NCBI GenBank assembly: GCA_001544655.2
Contig: FCOD02000029.1
Location: 17,106-81,105, forward strand
From: Caballeronia turbans
GTDB lineage: Bacteria > Pseudomonadota > Gammaproteobacteria > Burkholderiales > Burkholderiaceae
Length of the DNA: 64,000 bases
Direction of reading: 5' to 3'
A model generated the notes under the pieces. The model saw nothing but the letters and a program-made list of their open reading frames with translations, ran no database searches and was not told the origin of the DNA. How positions within the stretch are numbered: position 1 is the first letter of the stretch; every line of letters begins with the position of its first letter. The position numbers and the translations under genes are program-made. Below are positions 1 through 12,178 of this stretch, piece by piece.

Positions 1-131
1 GCATAGCCGCTCAAGGGCACTTCGGCAGTTACCGGCAACGTCAGCCTGGCGCTATGTCCTCACGCCGCGCGCGAGGCAGGGCATCGCTTTTTCCAACGCA
101 ATATCGATCAAGACGAGCAAAGGACCAGCAT

Positions 132-1280
132 ATGAAAAAAGGACATGCCGCGAAGATCGCCGGCCTCGCGTTTGCAGCGGGGACCGCGACCATGCCGATG
201 GCGGCGCATGCACAAAGCAGCGTGACGCTCTACGGCATTCTCGATGCGGGCATCACCTGGGTGAGCAACACCGGCGGCTCGCACGTGGTGAAGTTCGACG
301 ACGGCATCTCCTACGGCAACCGCATCGGCTTTCGCGGCACGGAGGATCTGGGCGGCGGATTGCAGGCGGTTTTCGTGCTGGAGTCGGGCTTTCATCTCGG
401 CAATGGCCAGTACGCATTCGGCGGCGCCGAGTTCGGCCGGCAGGCCTATGTGGGCCTCAAGAACCAGTGGGGCACGCTCTCGCTCGGCAATCAGCTCGAC
501 ATGACCGAGGAGTTCGTCTATCTCTACAACATCTCGGCGTGGGCGAGCGGCTATGCGATTCACCAGGGCGACTTCGACCGCATGAACGGCGACCGCCTGC
601 CGAACTCGATCAAGTTCCTGTCGAACAACTTCGGCGGCTTCACGTTCGGCGGCATGTATTCGTTCGGCAACCAGGCGGGCAACTTCCATCGCAACAGCGC
701 GTGGAGCGTGGGCGCGCACTATGCGGCGAACACCTTCAACGTCGGCGCGGCGTACACGCAACTCAACAATCCCAACGGCATCTATGCGTTCGATCCCTAC
801 GCGATGATCGGCGCACGCACGTTCCTCGGCCAGCCCACCGTATCCGTCGATCCGGCGACGGGCGCCGTCACCGATCTCTACAGCGCGAACCCGTTCCCCG
901 TCGATAAGCAAGGCGCGTTTGCCGTGGGCGCGGCGTGGACCATCGGCAACCTGATGCTGTCGGGGAACTTCACGTACACGACCATCAAGGGCCTCGGCCA
1001 GACGTCGCACATGCAGGTGTACGAAGGCGGCGCGTCATATAGCTTCATGCCCGACCTGAGTCTCTACGGCGGCTATCAGCACACGCGCTTCGAAGGCAAT
1101 CACTGGAATCAGGGTTCGCTCGGCCTGCACTATCTGCTCTCGAAGCGCACCGATGTCTATGTCTCCGGCGACTATCTGCGCGCATCCGGTCCGATCGATG
1201 CGGTGATCGGCTACAGCTTCACGCCGTCGTCATCGAATACGCAGGCCGATGTGCGTGTCGGCATGCGGCATTCGTTCTAG
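132..1280 (+). CDS. Gram-negative porin (OmpC-like, trimeric beta-barrel)
   Basis: The 382-residue protein starts with a signal peptide (basic start, hydrophobic core, AHA-QSS cleavage near residue 27), followed by the typical betaproteobacterial porin opening SVTLYGILDAG. The mature part alternates short aromatic-rich strands, has a mid-protein loop and ends in the C-terminal phenylalanine (RHSF) recognised by the Bam complex. It would form a general diffusion pore in the outer membrane. The ATG at 132 is chosen over an in-frame start at 54 because the signal peptide begins there. The gene converges on the regulator whose stop lies only 9 bp away. Substrate preference cannot be read from sequence; the neighbouring carnitine genes do not prove a link. 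Confidence 0.92.
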   Translation: MKKGHAAKIAGLAFAAGTATMPMAAHAQSSVTLYGILDAGITWVSNTGGSHVVKFDDGISYGNRIGFRGTEDLGGGLQAVFVLESGFHLGNGQYAFGGAEFGRQAYVGLKNQWGTLSLGNQLDMTEEFVYLYNISAWASGYAIHQGDFDRMNGDRLPNSIKFLSNNFGGFTFGGMYSFGNQAGNFHRNSAWSVGAHYAANTFNVGAAYTQLNNPNGIYAFDPYAMIGARTFLGQPTVSVDPATGAVTDLYSANPFPVDKQGAFAVGAAWTIGNLMLSGNFTYTTIKGLGQTSHMQVYEGGASYSFMPDLSLYGGYQHTRFEGNHWNQGSLGLHYLLSKRTDVYVSGDYLRASGPIDAVIGYSFTPSSSNTQADVRVGMRHSF

Positions 1281-1289
1281 GGAACAGAC

Positions 1290-2267
1290 CTAAGCCGCGG
1301 CGAGCCGCGCGGGCAGGACGGCGCGCAGTGCGCTGCGGTCCTGCCTCGGGCTCGTGCCGAAGCGCGTGCGATACGTGCGCGAGAAATGCGACGGCGATTC
1401 GAAGCCGCACGCGACGCAGACGGCAAGTATCGACATGTCGGTCTGCTGAAGCAGTTCGCGCGCGCGCGTGAGGCGCAGGCCGAGATAGAAATGCGTCGGC
1501 GTGTCCTTCATCGACGCGCAGAACAGCCGTTCGAGCTGACGCCGCGTCACGCCGATGGATTCGGCAAGCGCATCGGGCGAGAGCGGCTCCTCCATATGCT
1601 GCTCCATCAGTTCGATCACCTGGATCAGCTTGCGATTGTGGATGCCGTAGCGCGCCGCGATCTGCAGACGCTGGTGATCCGAGCGCTGCCGGATGCGGCC
1701 CAGCACGAACTGCTCGGACACCTGCGCGGCGAGGCTCGCGCCGTGCTCGCGCGCGATCACGTCGAGCATCAGGTCGATCGAGGCCGTGCCGCCCGCGCAC
1801 GTGATGCGCCGCGTGTCGATTTCGAAGAGCTCCTGACTCGTCTCGATAGCCGGATAGCGTTCGGCGAACGCCGCTGCCGCTTCCCAATGCAGCGTTGCGC
1901 GCTTGCCCGCGAGCAGCCCCGCTTCGGCGAGGATGAAGCTGCCGGTGTCGATGCCGCCGAGCGTCGCGCCTGCACGGTCGAGCCGCTTCAGCCAGTCGCC
2001 GATCGCGCGCGTGTAGCCCGAGAGCGGCTCGAATCCAGACACGACGAACACGGTGCGCGCGTCGCTCACCTGATCGAACGCGCTTTCGGCGTTGAGCGTG
2101 ATGCCGTTGCTCGCGGCGACGGGCCCGCCATCGACGCTCAGAATATGCCAGCGATACAGGTCGCCCGCGAAGCGATTCGCGACGCGCAGCGGTTCGATCG
2201 CGGACATGAATCCGATCGACGAGAATTCGGGCAGCAGAAGGAAATGGAAATCGTGGGGCGCGGACAT
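1290..2267 (-). CDS. GlxA-family AraC-type regulator, CdhR/GbdR-like
   Basis: The 325-residue protein has an N-terminal DJ-1/PfpI-like amidotransferase domain (about residues 8-175, opening FHFLLLPEFSSIGFMSAIEPLR) and a C-terminal AraC-type double helix-turn-helix (about 215-310, with the family motif CGFESPSHFSRTYR). This architecture and the opening motif are those of GbdR and CdhR, which control glycine betaine and carnitine catabolism in Pseudomonas. It lies downstream of the synthetase fusion on the same strand, 115 bp apart, and near caiX and the cdh genes. The role as the carnitine-responsive activator of this locus is inferred from context; a closely related betaine-responsive role is the alternative. 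Confidence 0.85.
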   Translation of the reverse strand: MSAPHDFHFLLLPEFSSIGFMSAIEPLRVANRFAGDLYRWHILSVDGGPVAASNGITLNAESAFDQVSDARTVFVVSGFEPLSGYTRAIGDWLKRLDRAGATLGGIDTGSFILAEAGLLAGKRATLHWEAAAAFAERYPAIETSQELFEIDTRRITCAGGTASIDLMLDVIAREHGASLAAQVSEQFVLGRIRQRSDHQRLQIAARYGIHNRKLIQVIELMEQHMEEPLSPDALAESIGVTRRQLERLFCASMKDTPTHFYLGLRLTRARELLQQTDMSILAVCVACGFESPSHFSRTYRTRFGTSPRQDRSALRAVLPARLAAA

Positions 2268-2382
2268 CGGATCGATAGCGACGGGTCGATGAGCAAGCCG
2301 TCCACGCTAGCAAGCGCAAAAAACGCGCGCAATCCGGCGCGCCCCGTAGGGCGGCCGGATTCGGTGCTACTTCTATGCGGAG

Positions 2383-5300
2383 TCAGGCGCTCGCGAGCGC
2401 GTTCGAGAGCGTCCGCGCGACGGTGGCGAGCTGCGGCTCGACGACGAGATCGGTGTGCCTGCCATCGACCTGCATGACCTGCAGGCCACGCTTCGCTACG
2501 CGCTGCCAGACCGGTAGCGGATCGCTGCGCGAGTTGTCGAGCAAGCTCGCGCGCACGTAGACGATCGGACCGCCTTCATAGCGGCGTGGCTTGTAGGTCG
2601 ACATCGCGACGCGCATCGATTCGCGCACGCGCTGCAGCACGGGCGGCAGGGCGGCCGCATCGGGCGCGGGCTTGTGCGCCTGCTTGCCCATGCGCATGCG
2701 CACGCGGTCGGTGATGACCGCCGCCTTGCCGCGCATGTAGCCCAAACGCTGGCTCGCTTCGAGCGAGCGCAATTCGCGCAGCCGTTCCACGACCACCGCG
2801 GCCTGATAGCGCGTCCACTGTGACAAGGGCAGGCAGCGCGTGTGAACGTAGGTATCGAGCAGGCAGAGCATTTCGATCTTCTCGCCCGCCGCGACGAGCT
2901 GCTGCGCGATCTCGAACGCAATCAGGCCGCCGAACGAATAGCCGACGAGCGCATACGGCCCGCTCGGCTGCACCTCGCGCATACGCAACACGTAGTCGCG
3001 CGCCATCGCTTCGACGCTATGCTGCGGGGCTTCGTCGCCGTCGAGGCCGAGCGCCTGCAGGCCGTAGACGGGCCGCTCGTTCTGCACCATGCCCGCGAGC
3101 GTCAGGCACTCCATCACCGAACCGGTGATGCTGTGCAGCATGAAGAGCGGCCGGCCGCTGCCCGCGCGCATCTGCACGAGCGTCGAGTCTCCCGCGCGCA
3201 TGTCCGCGCCGGCGACGAGAACCGCCGCGAGGCGCGCGATGGTGGGCGCGACGATCATCGTCGAAAGCGGCAGCGTGCGGCCGGTCGCGCGCTGCACGTC
3301 GGCGAGCATGCGCGCGGCGAGCAGCGAATGGCCGCCCAGTTCGAAGAAGTTGTCGTCGCGGGCGATGGGCGAGAAGCTGAAATGCTGCTCCCAGAGCGCG
3401 CACAGATACGCTTCGATCTCTTCGGCCGATTTGCCCGGCGCGGGCAGATCGCGCTTCACGCGCGTGAGCGACGGATGCTCGCGAATCTGATCGAGACATT
3501 CCGGATTGGCGAGCGACGAAACGTTGCGCGCGGGCAGCCCGTTGACCGCATCGCGCGCGGCCGCTTCCGACGGCTTGTTGTTGTGCGTGACGGGCAGGCC
3601 GTCGACTTGCGCGATCACGTCGGGCACGAGCGCGGCGGAGCCCTGGCGCGTGAGGTCGCGGCGCACGCGCGCGGCGAGCGCAGCGTTCAGTTGCTCACCG
3701 GGCCGCAGCACGAGCAGGAGCACGATACGCTGGCCTGCATCGCCCGCATTGGCGCCGGTCTGGGCCACGACCATCGCATGACGGATTTCGTGAATCTCGC
3801 TCAGGATGCGGTAGATCTCGCCCGGGCTCACGTTGATGCCGCGCACGTTGAGCACGCCGTCGCTGCGCCCGTGCAGGCGCGCGGAGCCCTCCGGCGAGAA
3901 CTCGATGACGTCGCCGTGCGTCCACACGCCTTCGTTGGCCGCGAAATAGGCCTTGTGAAAGCGCGAGCCGTCGTCGTCGCCGAAGAAACCGAGCGGCCTC
4001 GACGGGAAGGGATTCGTGCAGACGAGCTCGCCCGGCATGATCGTGCTCGCGCCCTGATCGAACGCCTGCACGTCGAGGCCGAGACTCTTGCACTGCGCTT
4101 CGCCCGCATAGACGGGCAGATTCGGATTGCCGAGCACGAAGCAGCCGATGATGTCCGTGCCGCCCGAAATCGATTGCAATTGCAACTGCTTCACGTGCTC
4201 GTAGACCCACTGGAACTGCGAGTCGTAGAGCACGGCGCCGGTCGACATCATCGCGCGCAGTGCGGAGAGATCGAACTGCGCGGCGGGCTCGATGCCCGCG
4301 TCCTCGCTCATCTTCAGATAGGCGGGACTCGTGCCGAAGACGGTCGCGCGTTCGCGGGCGACGAGGCGCCAGAGCGTGTCGACGGCGGCCACGGGACCGT
4401 CGTAGGTGATGATCTCGACGCCCGACGCGAGCACCGACATCTGCCAGTTCCACATCATCCACGAGCAGCTCGTGTGGAAGAAAAGCTTGTCGCCGGGACC
4501 GAAGTCGCTGTGCAGGCGATGCTCCTTCACGTGTTCGAGCAGCGTGCCGCCCGCGCCGTGCACGATGCATTTCGGCTTGCCCGTCGTGCCCGACGAAAAC
4601 ATGATGAAGAGCGGATGATTGAACGGAAAGCGCTTCCATGCGAAGCGCATCGCGTCGCCTTGCGCGATCAGCGAGCGCAGTTCGTGCTGGCGCTGCGTCA
4701 CCGTGCTTGGCAGCTCCATGTCTTCGAGGCAGACGATGTCGGTCAGCGACGGGAGTTGCGCGGCGACTGCCGCAACGTGTCCCGAGAGCGAGCCGCCGGT
4801 GTCGAAGGGGCGCTGCATCGTGTGCGCGAACATCATCGTCGGTGCGAGCGGCGCGAAGCGATCGAGAATCGCCTGCACGCCGTTTTCCGGCGCGGCCGTC
4901 GAGAGCGTTGCGCCGAGCGCGGTGACGGCGAGCGCCGCGGTGATCGCCTCGCAGTCGTTGCGCATGATCGCGACCACGCGGTCGCCTTGCGTCAGGCCGA
5001 GTTCGGAGAGCGCCTGCGCGAGGCGCACGACGCGCTCGCGCAACTCGCCGCGCGTATAGGTGACGCGGCTGCCATCGGCGAAGCACGAGGTGATGGCGGG
5101 GGCGTCATCGGGCGCAATGCGTTTGCCGAGCAGATTCTCGGCGTAATTCAATTCGATATTGGGGAAAAACCGTGCGGTTTCGCATTGATCGCCGATGCAA
5201 ACCGGCTCATCGGATCCCGACCATTCGAGTCCATGCGCCGATTCGAGAAAGCATTTCCAGAATTGGCGATATTCACGGGCTGAATAGACGTGTAATGCCG

Positions 5301-5451
5301 AATAGTCGGTGAATCGCTCGCCGGTCGCTTTCTGGAAGGCCTCGGTAAAGGCCGTCATGCGCGATGCGGAAATCTGGTCGGCGGAAGGCGAGAACAGCGG
5401 TTCGCGCGCGTACAGCCGCGCACTCTCTCGGATGGCGTCTTGACGGTCCAT
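2383..5451 (-). CDS. Acetoacetyl-CoA synthetase-like adenylation / carrier / thioesterase fusion
   Basis: This 1022-residue protein has three parts. Residues about 1-640 resemble acetoacetyl-CoA synthetase rather than a standard NRPS adenylation domain: MFSSGTTGKPKCIVHG, the SCSWMMWNWQMS segment, GGTDIIGCF and NPNLPVYAGE. A phosphopantetheine carrier domain follows (DNFFELGGHSLLAARML, attachment serine near 709). The C-terminus is an alpha/beta-hydrolase thioesterase (GYSFGG nucleophile near Ser839, a catalytic-type histidine in GRHTDL). Ordinary acetoacetyl-CoA synthetases have about 650 residues and lack the last two domains. The start at 5451 has AAAGG upstream; an in-frame ATG at 5490 lacks a good ribosome site. 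It diverges from caiX. Carnitine breakdown releases acetoacetate, so acetoacetate activation fits, but the carrier and thioesterase suggest a small acyl product. Function unproven. Confidence 0.8.
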   Translation of the reverse strand: MDRQDAIRESARLYAREPLFSPSADQISASRMTAFTEAFQKATGERFTDYSALHVYSAREYRQFWKCFLESAHGLEWSGSDEPVCIGDQCETARFFPNIELNYAENLLGKRIAPDDAPAITSCFADGSRVTYTRGELRERVVRLAQALSELGLTQGDRVVAIMRNDCEAITAALAVTALGATLSTAAPENGVQAILDRFAPLAPTMMFAHTMQRPFDTGGSLSGHVAAVAAQLPSLTDIVCLEDMELPSTVTQRQHELRSLIAQGDAMRFAWKRFPFNHPLFIMFSSGTTGKPKCIVHGAGGTLLEHVKEHRLHSDFGPGDKLFFHTSCSWMMWNWQMSVLASGVEIITYDGPVAAVDTLWRLVARERATVFGTSPAYLKMSEDAGIEPAAQFDLSALRAMMSTGAVLYDSQFQWVYEHVKQLQLQSISGGTDIIGCFVLGNPNLPVYAGEAQCKSLGLDVQAFDQGASTIMPGELVCTNPFPSRPLGFFGDDDGSRFHKAYFAANEGVWTHGDVIEFSPEGSARLHGRSDGVLNVRGINVSPGEIYRILSEIHEIRHAMVVAQTGANAGDAGQRIVLLLVLRPGEQLNAALAARVRRDLTRQGSAALVPDVIAQVDGLPVTHNNKPSEAAARDAVNGLPARNVSSLANPECLDQIREHPSLTRVKRDLPAPGKSAEEIEAYLCALWEQHFSFSPIARDDNFFELGGHSLLAARMLADVQRATGRTLPLSTMIVAPTIARLAAVLVAGADMRAGDSTLVQMRAGSGRPLFMLHSITGSVMECLTLAGMVQNERPVYGLQALGLDGDEAPQHSVEAMARDYVLRMREVQPSGPYALVGYSFGGLIAFEIAQQLVAAGEKIEMLCLLDTYVHTRCLPLSQWTRYQAAVVVERLRELRSLEASQRLGYMRGKAAVITDRVRMRMGKQAHKPAPDAAALPPVLQRVRESMRVAMSTYKPRRYEGGPIVYVRASLLDNSRSDPLPVWQRVAKRGLQVMQVDGRHTDLVVEPQLATVARTLSNALASA

Positions 5452-5905
5452 TATCCAGGCCTTTGATTGGAAGCGTGCAGTAAACAACATGTGCCCGGCG
5501 GCATCGCGGGAAACCTCTCCATTTCCTTTGGCCGAGCCATTGCGAGCCGAGCATAACCCTTTGCCCGCACATTACCCGGTTAGAAATCCTTGCTATGTGC
5601 GACCAACCACAGACGCTGTGGCGTTTCGGCAAAGATTGACCTTGCGCAAGCGCGCCGGACATGTATTCGAATGATTAAGTGCGGCAATAAATACGCATCC
5701 GTACCGAACTCATCAGTTCAATGCGCGTTAACGCTGAGACGCGCGTCCGGCGGACGTGCATCCGCAAGAGAACGTTGCGGCGAGGTCGCAAGCGGTCAAG
5801 TCACGGTCGCACGCGGGCGTTCGGGCGCTTTTATGCGGCGGTACTTTTGATGCACGCCGGCACTCGAACCGGCGCATCGATTCAACCCTCCACGGAAGGC
5901 TCGTT
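5452..5905. promoter_or_regulatory. Divergent intergenic region between synthetase fusion and caiX
   Basis: This 454-bp stretch separates two divergent genes, so it must hold both promoters. I see no convincing protein: short frames crossing it have no ribosome site and no family resemblance. No clean sigma-70 promoter or palindromic operator could be assigned by eye. Binding of the CdhR-like regulator here would be expected from the Pseudomonas model, but that is inference. Confidence 0.4.
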
Positions 5906-6853
5906 ATGACACAACGCCTGATTTCCACTCTGCTATTCGCCGGCGCATGCGCCGCGTTCGTCGCGCCGGGCGCGCACGCGGAGGACGCGAGTTGCCGCAC
6001 GGTGCGCTTCGTCGATATTGGCTGGACCGACATCACGTCGACGACGGCGCTTGCCTCGGTCGTCTTCGAAGGGCTCGGCTATGCGCCGCGGACCACGGTC
6101 GCCTCGGTGCCGATTTCGCTCGCGGGCCTGAAGAGCAAGCAGATCGACGTGTCGCTTGGTTACTGGTGGCCAGTGCAGCAAAAGGCGGTCGAGCCGTTCC
6201 TCGAAGCGAAGAGCATCGAGAAGCTCGAGCCGCCAAATCTGTCGGGCGCGAAGGCGACGCTCGCGGTGCCGAGCTACGCGTATGACGCGGGCATCAAGAC
6301 GTTTGCGGATATCGCGAAGCATCGCGATGAGCTGGGCGGCACGATCTACGGCATCGAGCCTGGCAGCAGCGCGAACGCCAAGATCCAGAAGATGATCGAC
6401 ACGAACCAGTTCGGACTTGGCGGATTCAAGCTCGTGCAGTCGAGCGAGGCGGGAATGCTGGTGACGGTCGAGCGCGCGATCCGCGAGAAGAAGCCTGTTG
6501 TGTTTCTTGGCTGGGAGCCGCATCCGATGAACATTCAGATGAAGATCAACTATCTCGCTGGTGGGGATGAGGTGTTCGGGCCGAACTATGGCGAGGCGCG
6601 GGTCTATACGCTGACTAACACGGACTTTTTGACGCGGTGTCCTAATGCGGGGAAGTTTGTTTCCAATTTGCGGTTTACTACCGATCTCGAGAATCGGTTG
6701 ATGCAGCCTGTGATGAACAAGGAACGGCCTTCCGATGCGGCCAAGGCTTATCTCAAGCAGAATCCGCAGGTGTTGGATGCGTGGCTTGCAGGCGTCAAGA
6801 CTGTGGATGGGAAGGAGGGGCTGCCGGCGGTTCGGCAGTATTTGGGGCTTTGA
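5906..6853 (+). CDS. caiX: Carnitine/choline-type ABC transporter substrate-binding protein
   Basis: The 315-residue protein has a signal peptide ending AHA-EDAS near residue 25. The mature part belongs to the OpuAC/ProX-like quaternary-amine binding family: FVDIGWTDITST near the start, then VSLGYWWP, with the tryptophans and tyrosines that form an aromatic cage around trimethylammonium groups. In Pseudomonas aeruginosa caiX is the first gene of caiX-cdhCAB. The same gene order exists here, interrupted by a repeat element. The ATG at 5906 is chosen because it begins the signal peptide. No permease or ATPase gene is near, so the protein presumably serves a transporter core encoded elsewhere, as in Pseudomonas. 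The name caiX rests on context; a choline binder (ChoX-like) is the alternative. Confidence 0.8.
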   Translation: MTQRLISTLLFAGACAAFVAPGAHAEDASCRTVRFVDIGWTDITSTTALASVVFEGLGYAPRTTVASVPISLAGLKSKQIDVSLGYWWPVQQKAVEPFLEAKSIEKLEPPNLSGAKATLAVPSYAYDAGIKTFADIAKHRDELGGTIYGIEPGSSANAKIQKMIDTNQFGLGGFKLVQSSEAGMLVTVERAIREKKPVVFLGWEPHPMNIQMKINYLAGGDEVFGPNYGEARVYTLTNTDFLTRCPNAGKFVSNLRFTTDLENRLMQPVMNKERPSDAAKAYLKQNPQVLDAWLAGVKTVDGKEGLPAVRQYLGL

Positions 6854-6870
6854 TTTTTTTGTTTTTCGGC

Positions 6871-7495
6871 GGATCCCGCTTTGTTATTGGTTTATTAGCG
6901 TTGCCCCTATGCGGGGCGGCAGTCACTTTCTTTGCTGCTGCAAAGAAAGTAACCAAAGAAAGCAGCTTGTTAGGCCCGCGGTCACACGCAGTTTGACCAT
7001 GCTTGCCAGCCGATCGTGGGCTGCCTAAGTGTCGCCCTCATAGGCCCAACCGCGCTTGGATCGCGCACGGTCTGACTAGCTAGTTGTTCAAACGCGCTGG
7101 TTCAGCACGAAACAGCGCCGGCACAGCGCTACGCGCTGCCGCTGGGTTTGCAAGGGACAACCTCGGTCGGCACTTACAGTGAGATGGAGGCGTTAGTAAA
7201 GAAAGTTCGGGCAAACCCGATTGACCCAACGGCCGCGAAGCGGGCCGGAGCCATTTGGTGCTGAACCGCTCCGCTGTGCGACGCGCGGTGACAGACCGTG
7301 TGCGATCCAAGCCCGGTTAGTCTTGTGAGGGCGACACTTAGGCAGCCCACGGTCACCTGGCAAGCGTGGCCAAACTGCGTGTGACCGCGGGCGTGTGGAG
7401 CTGCTTTCTTTGGTTACTTTCTTTGCAGCAGCAAAGAAAGTGACTGCCGCCCCGCACAGGGGCAGTGCTAATAAACCAAAACCAAAACGGGATCC
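6871..7495. repeat. Long inverted-repeat element, copy A
   Basis: The element is about 625 bp and bounded by GGATCCCG (6871) and its complement CGGGATCC (7488-7495). Left arm 6871 to about 7075 and right arm about 7291-7495 are imperfect inverted copies of each other, about 205 bp each. Each arm carries a small perfect hairpin (10-bp stem CTTTCTTTGC / GCAAAGAAAG, 4-base loop) at 6926-6949 and 7417-7440. The middle (about 7076-7290) is less symmetric. Short frames inside are not credible genes. The element fills the 705-bp gap between caiX and cdhC. Copies B and C in this window share its sequence. No transposase is encoded, so mobility would depend on another element. Confidence 0.88.
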
Positions 7496-7558
7496 CAAGA
7501 AGGCGCAAGCAACCAGGAAAAAGAAGGAACCCTAACCAACCCGAGGAAGCAAAAACCC

Positions 7559-8488
7559 ATGAACTACGAAGTGATAGTAACGTGCGCAGTGACGGGCGCC
7601 GGCGACACCACCGGCAAGCACCCTGCAGTCCCCGTAACGCCGAAGCAAATAGCCGAAGCAGCAATAGAAGCGGCCCGCGCCGGCGCCACAGTCGCCCACT
7701 GCCACGTCCGCGATCCGAAGACTGGAAGAGGCAGCCGCGACCCGGCGCTATACCGGGAAGTGGTAGACCGCATCCGCTCCTCCGACACCGACGTCATCAT
7801 CAATCTGACCGCAGGCATGGGCGGCGATCTCGAGATCGGCCCGGGCGAGGAGCCGATGCGCTTCGGCAAAGGCACGGATCTCGTCGGTGGCCTCACGCGC
7901 CTCGCCCACGTCGAAGAACTGCTGCCCGAAATCTGCACGCTGGATTGCGGCACGCTCAACTTCGGCGACGGCGACTACATCTACGTATCGACACCCGCGC
8001 AGCTACGGGCCGGCGCCAAGCGCATCCAGGAACTCGGCGTGAAGCCCGAACTGGAAATCTTCGACACGGGTCACCTGTGGTTCGCCAACCAGCTGCTCAA
8101 AGAAGGCCTGCTCGACGACCCGCCGCTCTTTCAACTGTGCATGGGCATTCCGTGGGGCGCGCCGCCCGACACCGGCACGATGAAAGCCATGGTCGACAAC
8201 CTGCCGCCCGGCGCGCACTGGGCAGGCTTCGGCATCGGCCGCATGCAGATGCCGATGGTCGCGCAGGCGATGCTGCTCGGCGGCCACGTGCGCGTCGGTC
8301 TCGAAGACAACCTGTGGCTCGATCGCGGCGTGCACGCGACCAACGGCTCGCTCGTGCAGCGCGCGGTCGAAATCATCGAGCGTCTGGGCGCACGCGCGCT
8401 CACACCCGCCGAAGGACGCAGAAAGCTCGGACTTCCCCCGCGCGGCGAACGTCCGCTGGAAAAGCGCATCGCCGAACAATTCGCCTGA
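7559..8488 (+). CDS. cdhC: Beta-keto acid cleavage enzyme, 3-dehydrocarnitine type
   Basis: The 309-residue protein is a full-length member of the BKACE (formerly DUF849) family, a zinc-dependent TIM barrel. It opens with [11 protein letters not shown] and carries the zinc-binding pair in AHCHVRDP (His47 and His49). The family condenses a beta-keto acid with acetyl-CoA and cleaves it to acetoacetate plus a new CoA ester. With carnitine dehydrogenase and a small thioesterase directly downstream, the expected reaction is 3-dehydrocarnitine plus acetyl-CoA giving betainyl-CoA plus acetoacetate. It starts 64 bp after repeat element A, so it probably needs readthrough from caiX or a promoter of its own. 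Confidence 0.9.
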   Translation: MNYEVIVTCAVTGAGDTTGKHPAVPVTPKQIAEAAIEAARAGATVAHCHVRDPKTGRGSRDPALYREVVDRIRSSDTDVIINLTAGMGGDLEIGPGEEPMRFGKGTDLVGGLTRLAHVEELLPEICTLDCGTLNFGDGDYIYVSTPAQLRAGAKRIQELGVKPELEIFDTGHLWFANQLLKEGLLDDPPLFQLCMGIPWGAPPDTGTMKAMVDNLPPGAHWAGFGIGRMQMPMVAQAMLLGGHVRVGLEDNLWLDRGVHATNGSLVQRAVEIIERLGARALTPAEGRRKLGLPPRGERPLEKRIAEQFA

Positions 8489-8508
8489 CAAGACAAGGAC
8501 ACATCGAC

Positions 8509-9456
8509 ATGCAAGTGAAGCAATTCGCCGCGCTCGGCGCGGGTGTGATCGGCAGCGGCTGGGTGGCGCGCGCGCTCGGAGCAGGCCTCGACGTCACCGC
8601 GTGGGACCCGGCGCCCGGCGCCGAGGCGCAGCTTCGCGCGAACGTCGCGAACGCGTGGCCGGCGCTCGAACGCGCTGGACTGGCCAAGGGCGCATCGCAG
8701 GAGCGGCTGCGTGTCGTATCGACGGTCGAGGAATGCGTCGCCGACGCGGACTTCATCCAGGAAAGCGCGCCCGAGCGCGAGGAACTGAAGCTCGCGCTGC
8801 ACGAGCGCGTGAGCCGCGCGGCGAAGCCCGATGCGATCATCGCGTCGTCGACGTCCGGGCTCCTGCCGAGCGATTTCTATGCGCGCGCCGTCAATCCCGG
8901 GCGCTGCGTCGTCGGACATCCGTTCAATCCGGTGTATCTGCTGCCGCTCGTCGAAGTGCTCGGCGGCGAAGCGACGTCGGGCGAGGCGATCGATGCGGCA
9001 ATGAGCTTCTACGCATCCATCGGCATGCGGCCCTTGCGCGTGCGCAAGGAGGTGCCGGGCTTCATCGCGGACCGCCTGCTCGAAGCGCTCTGGCGCGAGG
9101 CGCTGCATCTCGTGAACGACGGCGTCGCGACGACCGGCGAAATCGACGATGCCATCCGCTACGGCGCGGGCATCCGCTGGTCGTTCATGGGCACGTTCCT
9201 TACGTACACGCTGGCGGGCGGCGAGGCGGGCATGCGACACTTCATGCAGCAGTTCGGCCCTGCGCTCGAATTGCCGTGGACGAAGCTCGTCGCGCCGAAG
9301 CTGACCGACGAGCTCATCGACCGCGTGGTCGAGGGCACGTCGCGGCAGACGAGCGGGCGCGGCATCAAGGAACTGGAGCGTTATCGCGACGACTGCATCG
9401 CGAGCGTAATCGAGGCGATCGCACAGGCGAAAGCACGCCACGGCATCGAAGACTAG
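8509..9456 (+). CDS. cdhA: L-carnitine 3-dehydrogenase
   Basis: This 315-residue 3-hydroxyacyl-CoA-dehydrogenase-family protein has an N-terminal Rossmann fold ([12 protein letters not shown], the GxGxxG nucleotide motif), the catalytic-region motif [11 protein letters not shown], then [18 protein letters not shown] with the catalytic histidine. Bacterial carnitine dehydrogenases of this family have about 320 residues and oxidise L-carnitine to 3-dehydrocarnitine with NAD. The gene lies 20 bp after cdhC and 13 bp before the thioesterase, so the three are cotranscribed. The ATG at 8509 fits the nucleotide-binding start; a longer open frame upstream is the shadow of cdhC. The C-terminal region ([16 protein letters not shown]) is typical of the family. 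Confidence 0.9.
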   Translation: MQVKQFAALGAGVIGSGWVARALGAGLDVTAWDPAPGAEAQLRANVANAWPALERAGLAKGASQERLRVVSTVEECVADADFIQESAPEREELKLALHERVSRAAKPDAIIASSTSGLLPSDFYARAVNPGRCVVGHPFNPVYLLPLVEVLGGEATSGEAIDAAMSFYASIGMRPLRVRKEVPGFIADRLLEALWREALHLVNDGVATTGEIDDAIRYGAGIRWSFMGTFLTYTLAGGEAGMRHFMQQFGPALELPWTKLVAPKLTDELIDRVVEGTSRQTSGRGIKELERYRDDCIASVIEAIAQAKARHGIED

Positions 9457-9891
9457 AGGAACGACGACGATGATCTATCGCGATACGGTCAAACCCGAAT
9501 GGGTCGACTACAACGGCCATCTGCGCGATGCGTTCTACATGCTGATCTACAGCCTCGCGACCGATGCGTTCATGGACCGCATCGGTCTCGACGACGCGGG
9601 CCGCCGCGCGAGGCAGCGCACGCTCTACACGCTCGAAGCGCACATCAGCTATCTGCGCGAAATCAAGGAAGGAGCGGCGGTGCGGGTCGTTGCACACGTG
9701 ATTGCGCACGACAAAAAGCGCATCCATCTATACATGGAGATGTTCGAGGGCGATGCCGCCGAGCCGGTGTCGGCGTGCGAGCAGATGATGCTGCACATCG
9801 ATTCGAGCGGCGCGCCGAAGTCCGCATCGTTCGATGAAGACATCGCCGCGCGCATCGCCGCCGAGCCGGCCATCGCGCTCACGGATGCACC

Positions 9892-12129
<2,238 letters not shown>

Positions 12130-12178
12130 AGTGAAACGCTCCGGTCTGGCTGGGATCGCGCAGATCCCTCACGACACG

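Noticed and set aside
2842-5283. 813-residue plus-strand open frame opposite the synthetase fusion
   Set aside because: Arginine-, histidine- and alanine-rich sequence without family motifs; it is the antisense shadow of a high-GC gene whose own frame has clear domains.
5850-5885. tRNA-like T-arm (GGTTCGAGT between short GC stems, minus strand)
   Set aside because: No matching acceptor, D or anticodon stems nearby; chance resemblance.
6735-7498. Short open frames in the repeat elements, sharing GGSHFLCCC-like peptides
   Set aside because: They recur only because the repeat recurs, run on both arms in opposite directions, and lack ribosome sites; treated as repeat, not genes.
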